64,000 bases of DNA from Eublepharis macularius (Eukaryota; Chordata; Lepidosauria; Squamata; Eublepharidae). A program made the translations under genes and the position numbers. Shown here piece after piece: positions 49,101-60,863 of the stretch. The first letter of the stretch is position 1. Each line of letters begins with the position of its first letter. Below the pieces are notes generated by a model. That model made no database searches, was not told the origin of the DNA, and saw only the letters and a list, made by a program, of their open reading frames with translations. The stretch is taken from the NCBI RefSeq assembly GCF_028583425.1, contig NC_072806.1, positions 38,920,001 to 38,984,000 on the forward strand. The letters run 5' to 3'.

Positions 49101-52100
49101 CTACCAGTTTTTTTCTGAATCCAAGTCAAGATGCTGGTTATGAACTTGCAAGCCCTTCAATCTTATCTAAAGGACTCCATCTTTCCGTATGCCCCTGATG
49201 ACAGTCCTCAGGTTGCCACCTACTGGTTGCCCCCCCTTAAGGTAGCCCACTTGCAATTGACTCCAACGTGTGCCTTTTCCATTGCAGCTCCCCCTGTGCG
49301 GAACAGGTTCCTTGAAGAGGAGATTGGGACACCATAACTAGAAATGTCGAGAAGGGAAGGTTATTTTATTTGTCAGGGTTTTAATGGGGTGTAGGCTTTG
49401 GGCTTTGTGGGGGAGGGTACTGTACTTGATTTTTAATTCTGATTTGTGAGCTACCAAGCAAAGATGTGGTATAAACATAAACATGTGATATAAAAATAAT
49501 AAAATAAAACTAAATTTAGGAGCAGATTAAGAGGAACGGCATCTGCAACTGTTGTCAAATATATACTGTCAACTTGGTAAAAACCCATATTCAATAAAGA
49601 TCAACCACTTCAATAATACCTTGTCAGTCCGGCACAAGCCAGACGCCACATCAATCTACCAAGAATACAGTTTTCCCACATGCCAATGAGGCAGGTAGTT
49701 TCTAAAATTTTAACTGAAAAGTTGCATGCCTCTTCCGTAGCTTCAGTAACAGCAGTGGAAATTTCTCAAAGAAGGGAGAAGGATGAAGATGTCCTGATCT
49801 CTCCAATACAAGAACCCGGAGGCAAGAGAGCAAGACAGGACATCCCCCAAAAGCAAGCAGAGAAGAACAGCATCTTAAGAATGAAGTAAGAAAACAGCTG
49901 TTCTGTTGAATAGGTTGTGTCCATGTTTCACACTCTAAGGGCCAAGCTAAAAGTGACGGATTACACGTGAATGGCGAGTGATCGAGTGGAGTGCAAGTGG
50001 AGCGCAAGTGAACAGGGAGGAATACCCATGCGTCTGTTCACTTGCCATTCAAGTGTAATTCGTCACTTCTAGCTTGGCCCAAACATTCCTGCCCTTTTGC
50101 TCATTTCAGTTTAATCTCTCTGCTGCGGCTGGTGTCATCTCCAAGACTCATTTGACCTAATTTGGCCCCTGTGAAAGGCAACAAACTGAACCCTTCATGA
50201 AAGCCAGCCTAATCATCTCGGCCTGACCAGCCAGCCACTTGGAGAGGGGGACGGGGAACACGCTGTCATTTGAAGCCAAGGCACTTACGTGGGATGTTCC
50301 ATCGACACTTCAAGGACAAGCTCTGGCGGCAGTTCAAATAACTCTGGGTCTTGGCCATTGGCTTGCAGAATCAATGGAAGTACATCAAAGCGGCCATATT
50401 TGGGCTTCCAACCAAGCTGGACGCATAACTGAGAGCAGGGAAAAGAAATGAGGCGATATTTCCCTCTGTCTCCAGGCATCCAAATCTTAACTCCTTGGGC
50501 ACTCACAATAGGGATGTTTATTCAGAGGCTTGCTTTGGAGACGGGATTGATGCCTGCCTCTAGCTCCAACATTCACAGTCAGCCTGTGTTATCCTCTTGT
50601 CTAAAGGCCACTCCTAGATGGGAGGAGCCATCATGGGATGGTACAACTCATCTAGGTGGGGAAGAACCAGGGAGCTGCCCCAGTGGCTGGAAGAGAGCTG
50701 GTTTACTTGGTAACAAGGATGCATGCTCACATCATCACTAGACTGCAAGCCCTGGTCCAGTTGCTGTAGGAACAGGAAGAGATTTTCCAGCCTCAGAAGA
50801 ACTGGATGTCTCACAAGGAGCTGGGGAGAGCCAAGGAGCAGGTGCCACCCATTATCACCCCACCCCCTCCAACCTTTTGCAATTCCCCGGGGATTTTAGG
50901 ATCTTAAAATGTAGGAACTGGCTGGCTATTGCAAGCTGTCCTCCAGAGATACAGCCAGGTTTTTTTCATAGGTTTTGTTGCTGCTACCCTTTGCTTTAAT
51001 GCTCACTTCTGTAAACTCCACATTGGCTGGATCTCCCACAATGGACCCATCCATCATTTGGTAGCCAGCATATCGAATGAGCTGGATGTTCCATATACGG
51101 AAGTCATGTTTCCCATCAGTTCTCTGGGGAAAGATGGTGATGGCAGACCTGTTTTGAGAACAAGAAAGCATGAATGCCAGTCCATACTGTGATCCTAGGG
51201 ATCCATGTGGGATTAAAGAAAAAGAGCTCATATACCGTATATTCCCGCCATTGGTAGAATACTGCAGATGTTGACAGAGGTGCTCAAACATTTCCTTGGC
51301 AGTGGTACAGCTACGGGCATCAAACACCTAAGACAGCCCCATTGGGGGTCAAAACATTAGTTCAGATTGAAGTCAGCGTCAAGAAGAGCAATGATTAGAC
51401 TGTCCTTCAACAGAAAGGAAAGCATCGCTGCTTCCATTTCACTACTGTTATGCTCTAACAATCATCTGGATTTTCTTGTGTGGACAAGACAATCCAGTCA
51501 GCCATTATTGCTATAAAGCACCCAGGCACATGTGGATCCAGCACATGCCAACTCTTAGCTGACCCGAAGAGTATCGCTACACGAGACGCCTTGGTGCGTG
51601 TTCGTCAAGTGTAGGGAGATGCAATCTTAGCTGGGAAGTATAGTTTTAAAAAGAGAGCCGGTGGAGAGAGGGTTTGTTAATTTAATCTTTGCCTCCCCAA
51701 AGGATCTGTCAGTTTCACCTCTCCAGTCTAAAACTGTGTGAGATGGCAACCAGAGGGCAGCAAGGAATGGAAATGGGCTGGAGCTGCCTTCCAGAGCTGG
51801 GCTTGGACCTGGAGAGGTTCTAATGGGCTGCAGTTTCCCTTCTGGCATTTCACAGCCCCTTCACACAGCTCCAGTTAATAAAAAGCCTTTGCCCTGCTGC
51901 TGGCTTTATCTTTATAAACTACCTTTCCTGGCTAACATTGCATCTCCTGACACGTGTTCTTCCCGTGTCAGATGTCTCGTGTAGAGAGACTCTAAGGTGC
52001 AAACAATCCAATCATAAGTAGAGTTACATACATCTAAGTCCACTGGAGGGTGCTTAGAAGAAAGCAACTCTGCTTAGGATGTCATTGTAACTTATTGTGA

Positions 52101-55100
52101 TATGAACGTTCATAGGCAGCGCTTGTTTTGTTAGATGAGGATGATTCAGGTCGCCCACTCGCTCAGCAGTTCCATAACCTGGTGATGTGACAGAAGTTTG
52201 TAAAATTGTGTGTGGTGCGGAGTAAGTGGAAATTTTCCCCAGTCCCCAAAATATTGGGACTCAGGAGGAGACATGGACACAAACAGAAAAAAACCCCAAA
52301 CATGCGACGTCGCGCAAAACTCGCGCGAGAAAACACGATATTTCGCGGTTTTCCCGGCATGATCTGCAACGTAGCGCAACGTCCCGGCTTCAGGTAAGCC
52401 GTGTGGAATCGGCCATGGTGTTTGTTGTTCGTTGCCATCCATGAACAACAAACAACGAACATTGATGAACATGACCCTGTTCACGATCACGAACATGTTC
52501 GTTGTTCATGGGGGCCAGCAGGCTCTCCTCCAGCCATCAAGATCTCTACTGCACCACTCCCAGAAACCCTACCTGAGCAGGCAGACCAATAATAAATAAT
52601 AGCTTGGCCCCAGAGCCTGGCAGCAGCCCTGGAACCTGAAGGGGTAGATCCCTATCCCACCACACACAAAGAAAATTCAAGCTCCAGTGCACTCACCCTG
52701 TCTCTCTAACAGCAGCTGTCTCTCCCTGAAAGCCAGAGCTGGGAGCCCCCCTCCCCCCTGGTCTTTTCCTCTTGTAACAAATTTGGAGCTCCAGTCCACA
52801 CTTGGAAGGAAGACCTGCCTACCAAGCTAAATTGGGCTTAGACTGGGGTTTCCAGGGCAACAGCTGTTCAAACAACCCCTGCCTGAGTTGCCATGGGAAT
52901 TGATTGCTGGTGCCAGACTGTCTGGCTTGACGAACAGCAACAAACAGCACCTGTTTGTTTAGAATGGGGCCTCGCGAATAGCTTGTTCGTGAACAACAGA
53001 TTGGGCTGTTTGTGGGTTTTTTTAGTTCGTATTGCTGTTGCATCTAAGAAAGTTGATGGAAGATGCCAGAGAGACAAAAAAAGAGAGAGGCCTTCTTCAC
53101 ACAAGGCATAATTAACTCAGTGCCAAAGGAATTAGTCCCTAGTTTAAATGCCAGTTTCATGGCAGACAGGTCCATCAATGGCTATCAGGGAGAGGCCGAG
53201 GCTCAATGACAGATTATCTGCTCTGTATGCAGCGAGTCCCTGGGTCAATCCCTGCAGCGAGTACCTCCTGTTAAAAGGATCAGGTTGGAGTTGATATGAA
53301 AGACCTCCACCTGAGACCCCAGAAAGCCGCTGCCAGTCAGAGTAGACAATACTGACCTTGAGAAATCAATGGTCTGACTCACTATAAGGCAGCTTCATGT
53401 GTGTTCAAGATGGAGCCTCCATGTCCAGAGGCAGTGTATCCCTGAATACCAATTGCCATGGGGAGGTAACAATGAGCAAGTCTTTTGCTTTTGTTCCATC
53501 TTTGTAGATCTTGTGGAGCATCTGGCTGGCTGCTGCAGGAAACAAGCTTTAAGACCAGGAGGAATCTTGCTCTGGTCCAGCAGAGAGGTTCTGACCTTGT
53601 TGTTAACATGAGAACAGCCCTGCTGGATCAGACCCGTCACTGTATAGGCCTCTCTCATGCTTCCTCCTTCATTGCTGGCTGCTGGGCATTTCTCTCGCAC
53701 GGAGCCATTGCATGCTCGTGCCACTGGGACCGACGTCTTTGTCCCGGTGAGGAAGTGAATGGCTCACTGGAGTGCCATAGTGACCAGTTGTTTCAACAGT
53801 CAGTCACCTGTAAATTGGACCACTGGATTCTCCCAATGCATCTTGGGGCATTTCTCCAGGCCTGCCTGGTTGCAAAGCCAAGCTCCTCTACAGTCAGCTG
53901 GTAGGTTCCTGTGGTTTCAATCTCCTTGGCTACGGCTTCCAGGCGTGCCAGGTGCGCCTTTATTTTGGGCCTGTGGACAAAGGAAACAGACGCTAATAAA
54001 GAGTGTCTGCCAAGCCAGGCGAATGGCATTCCCAGGCAATTACAAAAAACATTTCTCTTTCAGAAGCAAAAAGGTGCACAGATGTGACAGCGGATGCCAT
54101 GCCAAAGGGGCCTGGAGCACAATCCATTAGGAAGATCTCTTGCACAAGCCCTAGTAAAATGAATGAGGCAGGGTGGTCAGTTCTATGGGATGTGTGCAGG
54201 AGAACGTCCCCGTTGACTGCTCTTGACATGGAAAGGATGGAACATTTCCAGTAGAACCACAATAATTAGAAGCCATATTATGCATTAAATCTATGCTCCA
54301 TTTGGACCAGTATTAACAGTACTTCAAAAGGGAGAATCCAATGTGAAATTGTTGCATTAGGATTCATTCACAAGTTGGTCTATTTACCCCTCCACACGGG
54401 TCTTAACAGAGACCAGGCATTTCTCATTCATTTGGAGGCGAATGTAACTTCCTCTTGCATCTGCTTATCTTGCATTAGACTTTCTGTCCATCCTACTTTG
54501 CCAAACAACACTTGCAGTGCAATCCTAAGAAGGGGTACTCCAGCCTAAGTCGATTGATTTCAATGGGCTTACTCTTCTTAGGATTGCAATGTTAGTTCTG
54601 GTCCTCACCAATTCTGAGCTGATCAGTCTTTTTATTTGATCTTGCTTTAACCCAACCTCTCCTGAACTCTCTCCCTGCCCTCACACCTTTCTGTTGTGAT
54701 TGTGAATATAAAAGCTCCAGCCTAATGGATATAATCTCCAGTGCATCTACTGACGTGAGTTCTGAATCACAAAAGCAAAGGCAAGATTAGAAAGTCCAAA
54801 GCAATCCTTCAGGGGCAGCATTATTGTCCACAATGATTCAATCACCTTCTCTTCTTAAGAAAACAAGCGTTCCTCCAAAGGCGTAGATTCCAAGCCATGT
54901 ATACAGCAAAAGTTGGGCATCTGGGCCATTTGCCATACAATCCTATGCAGAGTTACTCCAGTCTAAACCCAGGGAAGCCAACTGGTGTAGACTGGCACAA
55001 GGTTGCTTCCCTGCGGATGTTTTGCTCCACTTTTGGCTCCACATTGAACCTGTCTTTTTCAGAGGATTCACATGATATCACCCCGCTTCCGAATTCTCCC

Positions 55101-58100
55101 CTACTTTGTTTCCTTCTTTAAAAACGGCTTTGTTATGATATTTCTGGAAAGACCACAGTCAAAGTGGAGCTCATGCTCTGTGGGTGTTCAGGTACAGATT
55201 TTCTCACCTGCTGCCAATACTGGCAACGTTTTAAAGCCATTAACCCTTTGTGGCTGCCATACCGTCCTCCCTCCATCCCATATTATTGGAGGTCTTTTGC
55301 AAGTTTTTTTTTTTAACCCTGGTAGCTTCTATAATGTTATAGCACTATAGCAACTATAGTGTAGATGACTGGGGAAGGCAATGGCAAACTACCCTGTAAC
55401 AAAAAGTCTGCCAAGAAAACGTTGTGATGTGACGTCCCCCCATGGGTCGGTAATGACTCGGTGCTTGCACAGGGGACTACCTTTACCTACCTTTACCTTT
55501 TACTATAGCAACTACTTTTTTTTTTTAACAACTAGCAAAATCCCTCTGCTGGCATAGGTGGGAAGGGCAACTGTGAGGGGACGAGGAGGAAAGTGTGTTG
55601 GAAAGTCCGGTGTGGCTGCCCCCTCCCTTGCAGCTGCATTTGCAGAGGCAATTAATATACAACAGAGAGTCACGGTCACGTGGAAGCACCCTAAACCTTG
55701 GTAGGAATGCATTGCTGCTCAAAACAGAAGGCCTGGAAAACGCCTGAGTACCTTGACTAGACACTGCAGAAGACGAAATATCAAGACACCGTTCTTGTGG
55801 CAGAGATAACATATGTTGTTTTGATTTCAGCTGGTTAGATTAGAATGAGCCTGAAAGAGTCTGAATGTTTGGAGGTCAAAGAAGGAGCCTGCACAGCCGA
55901 GGGAGATTAAGGCCAAGACAGCCAGTCTCTCGGAACACTCCCTGCAGCCAGACTTTACTCCAACAAGAGCTTTTGGTTTTTTTCACATGGGTTACATACC
56001 TAGAGTTTGATGCAGTTGGGAAGCTGGGTTTCCCTCCCACCCCCTCAACACCATGGTGCATTCATACACTGCCTGGGTTTTCTCCAGCTGTTCTCTGATC
56101 ATTCCCAAACCTGCTCTGGGAAAGACGGCAGCAAAGCCTGGGTAGCTGCTGTGTGGGCAGGTCATTTGGGTCTTCCCAGTAGCATTCACATGGCAGCTAT
56201 TTCCTCCTGCCCTGGGGATGGGAGTTGTTTTACTAAAAGGCATCTGAATATCATTATAACAACAATGTGTCTATAAGGTATGCGGATCAGGCCCACGTGC
56301 ACAAAAGTGATGCTGAATTGTGCACAGCTGGAATCCCAGCCAATATTCCCCTCTCTCCTTTCTGTAAAGCACCTCTAAGAAGCCCTTTAGTCCATAAACA
56401 CCCTTGCCTGTCCTTCCCCTTCACATACTGGTTATTCTAGCTCACTGGGCCAGTCACAGACCGTCCTACCTCACAGGGTTGTTGAGAGGAGAAAAAGGAT
56501 GAGCAGCTTTCAGGATTAAGGTGTAATGTCAGAGGGATCTTCCATGCACTTCTCTTCACAGGGATATTCATCTGTCCCATTATGTCACCATCTTCTACCA
56601 GCGGGGGAAATCTTTTGTTTTGTCTAACATTCCTTCAATGATCTCTCCTTCCTTCTCTAATTTTAAAGTAGTGTTTGTGCTTTTAAATAGGCATTTTAGT
56701 TTTGGTTTTAAATTTTTTGATGTGTTTTATAATGTTTGTTTTAACTTTTAGTCACCTTTATGATAATGCTGGGACAGAAAGGCACGGAACCAATATTGTA
56801 AATAAATAAATAAATCCTGCCTGCCTGATCAGAATGGCATCAGCCTCCCTGACCGGAAATTACTTGGGGCATCTACGAAGTTCTTTGATGCTTTGCAAAG
56901 AGTTACGTTTTTATTATAATGAGGACACCACGAAAGTAAACTCTTATTAGCTCTAATTTAAAAATTGCCTCCTGAGCATGAGTGGAATAGAACAGCCCGC
57001 CAAACAATTTGTACATCAGGAACTGCTTTCAGAAAAATTAAATGGTGGATCAGGGGCAATGTGAAACAAGTTGCATTTTATATTTGAAAAGAAGCCCCAG
57101 TGTTACGTAGGAACCAAAGAGATCATTAGAAAGCCACTTTGGGAAGCACCAAAATGATTTCGTCTTCTTTCCCTGGCTCTAAAGAAACTGCTTTGTGGCT
57201 GACTGGAATGGGCACGTGCACCATTTTTTAAACATCATTCATATTATTTTTATATTATTCAGATCTATATATTTGGTATTTCTGATATTTGGGTCCAAAA
57301 ATACTGATTTAGTATTCGGACCTGGGTTTTATTTGGGGATCTGAACACCTTTGGCTCCATTATTCCCTATAGGGGAAATATCTGAGAGGCTGCGAGGGGT
57401 TCAGGCAAACTCCACCCAAACTGTAGTCCTTCCTGTCTGCTACAAACCCCCTCAAGGTTCAAGAAGATTGGACCCAGGTGTCCAGTTCTCTGGCTCCTGA
57501 ACAAGCCTCCTGGCTACTCTCCATTGTTCCCTACGGGAGGAAAATTCCAAGCTATTTTTCAGGCAAAAAAACCACTAACCAAACACAGAGGGGCGATCTG
57601 AGCTAGTCCCATTACAAGCTGAACCAAGAAAGTCCAACAGAATCAATGCCAAACCAAAGAATTCCAGCAGAAGCAATGTCAATTCAGAGAATCTAAGCAG
57701 GAACAAGGAAGCAAGGGAAATTGTTACAAGCCCAACAGAACCGCATCATTCACAGAGGCCAGGCAGAACCCAGGACCATTGCAGGAACACCACAGAACAA
57801 AACCAACTACCAACGTCAACCATCCAGCAGAATCAGCAGCCCAACACAAGTGCTGGTGATGGCACACGGAAGTTAAGATCCCTCTCCCAAGGAAGGCCTC
57901 AGAAGGCGAGATGGAGGGGGGTGACTTCGGGTAGCCCAAGTTCTCTTCGGACTGCAGCCTGCACCGTCACTCACTGGCTCAGTGGAGCCAAGAGACAAAG
58001 CTGCAGCAACTGCCCTTCAGCACTGGCCCTCTCACCCCTGCCAAGAAGGAAGTTTAGTTAACAGCAACACAGCAGCATGCTGCACTAGCTTCATTTTTGG

Positions 58101-60805
58101 TGCTTCGGTGGTTTTGCTTCTGCTTGTTTTAATTTAACATGGGCACATACGTGGTGTCAATGCTCTGCTTTCCCTAGCATCTCTCTTCCTGTTCCAGTGG
58201 AAAGAGAAGGACATTTTTGGTGTTGCTTTTCTCTGTACAGAACTGAGTCAAGGTCCACTGAGGGGTCTGAGTGGCCTGGTGTGTTTTTCTTTTTGGGGTG
58301 TATGTGGGAGAGAATTCCAAGCTGGGGCGGGGTGCATTTTAGTGTGTGTGTGTGTCAGTTAAATAAAGCGTCCTGCTGGTTTTCTACCGGTTTAACTTTG
58401 GGAAGAGAACTTGATCCCACTTCCCAAACACAGACTGACAGAGGATGCGCTCAGTTCACTCACTCTGAAAGTCCAAAGCTGAGAAACTGAACAGTGGCAA
58501 GTTGACCTTCAGGAAGACCAGCTGCTCAACTCTCTGATGGTGTTGCCTGCGTGGGAGAAGACGTGCTTCCTCTGCACGTTCATCAGAAGGCATATGAAGA
58601 GCCTCTGAACCACGAGAGGAAGGACTGGACAGGTTGCCTTTTTCTTGCCCCAGTCGCTCTGAGAACAGGTGACAAGCAATACTCAGGGCTCTGAAAGGTA
58701 GTCCATGACGATTGCCTCTGCCAAATCCTGGCTCAAGTGCCTCACATTCCCAGAGGGGCCCCTGCGTGCCTCTCCCATGGCCTCCATCTCCAGGGACATC
58801 TTGAGAGTGGCCATGGGCAGAAACTGCAGAGAAGGGGTGGTGTGGGGAGCAGCAGAGCTGATCTCCCCCTCCTCACCCTCTGCAGGCAGGGTCCCCCTCC
58901 TGGCCTGTGTATGATGCACCCATTGAGACAGATCATCTCTCAAGCTGGGAGCTTTCCAGCCCCCTCAGTGATGCTGCCCTTGATACATGGGTCGCACATG
59001 GTAGCCAACATGTACAACTTGTTGTTGGTGGTGAGAGGTTCCAGGCGGGATTCAATGCCCTCTTGCAGCCATCTGGAGCAAGGCCTGCACGTCCCGTGCC
59101 TGGGTCTAGAAAGGAGGCCATCTTCCTCTGAAGTGTTTGGACCAAAGGAATGACCAGACCCAGGGTGGCCGTGTCAGACGGGACTGTGATGGTGAAGTCC
59201 TTCAAGGGCCTCAGGACCTCCAGTTCTTGGCTGAACTGACTCTCCGCCCTCCCAGCGTCACTCTCCGAGAGCCACATTGTGAAGGCAACTTGCTGCTCCA
59301 CCAAACACTCAAGCATGGCAGGGGTGGAGTTCCAGCGAGTGCTAACATCGCAGGTCAGGCGATGCTCCAGCATGACATGCTTCTGACACAACTGGTGAGT
59401 AACATAGTGGTTAAGTGGTTGGGCTGTGAATCAGCACTCTACTGGTTCGACTCCCACTCCTGCTATGAGCTCTGCAAGTGGGCTTGGGGCACTCTCCACC
59501 ACCACCCTGTGAAGACGCCGTATGGAGCAACACCATCCCAGCTGAAGACTGTCTTTCCTGCCTACAAGTGGCCCTTCGAGGTAGAGAATGGCAGAGAAGG
59601 GTCCTTATAAGCCTTGCTACCTAAGACTGGAGACGCTGGGAACTGACCTAGGGATAGTGTGAGCCTTGCGCCCCCAACGCCTTCTCCCTGGCAACTGAGT
59701 TCTCCACCTACGGGGAAGTTTGATGTTTTGCGCGGGCCACTCATTGCAACAAGAATCACAAACACACACACAGATCATGGTAATAATAAGGCTGGTTATT
59801 GCAGCTTCTCTGCTTCATCAGGGGTAATTCTCAAATGCTCCTGAAAAATAGTTTCTTGTTTAGAACTTGCAGTAACAATATGATTACAAAGCTTGAAGTA
59901 AGCATAAATATGACTCACGGTTTACACGAATGGTAGAACTGATTGATGAATTCTATTGCTTGAGGTAACAGTTCATCGGGGGGCGTTGGTCCATCACGAG
60001 GGCCTCTGACCAAACCTTTGGGGTTCATGAGAGATCCTTGGCAAACTTTTGCCTTGCAGTTAAGAACCTGCGGGGGGGGGGGGGGACGAGATAGCTGGAT
60101 GAGGGTCCCCAATCCATGGCTAGTGTCAGCAGGGGGCAGGGTCTGGATTTGACCAGCACTCCAAGCCTATTCTTCTATCCATCTTGGCTGCCATCTTCCC
60201 ACAAAGTACACCTGTGTAGGCTGTGATTTCCTGTCTATACTAGCAACAGAATTTTTAGCAAGATCTACAGATGCAGATTTCATAAACGATAGGCGCAGAG
60301 AGCCATTTCTTGGCCCAAAAAGCCTTTCTGTAGAATCAAAGCTGCTCCAGCTCCAGCAGGCCACCAACAGTAACTGTCAGCAGAAATGGTCCCGGTCCTG
60401 CTACCCTTTTCCCCTTCATTGGCATTGTCTCTGGGACATTACTAGGGCCATATTCAAGTTTGAGGCAGAGAGGCAATAAAAATATTAAACTGAGCTACCT
60501 AGAGCAAAACGGTAGAGTTCCAATGCATTTACCACCCAGACTACAGACCTCGGGAATGCTATTAGCGCATAAGTAGCGGCTGAGGGCCTGGTTGAAAAGA
60601 TGCCCTGGACACACACAGCACGAGATGCAGCTGCCTGCCAGGAGATCTATCGTGGTCAGTGTTGTCCACTCTGACTGACAGCACCTCTGCAGGGTTTCGG
60701 GTGAGACCTTATCCATCACCTACTATCTGACCTTCACCCATCACTGTGTAAATCTATACATGTAAATCAGTTGGGCACACTAAGAAGTCTTAAAAGAAGC
60801 CATGA

Positions 60806-60863
<58 letters not shown>

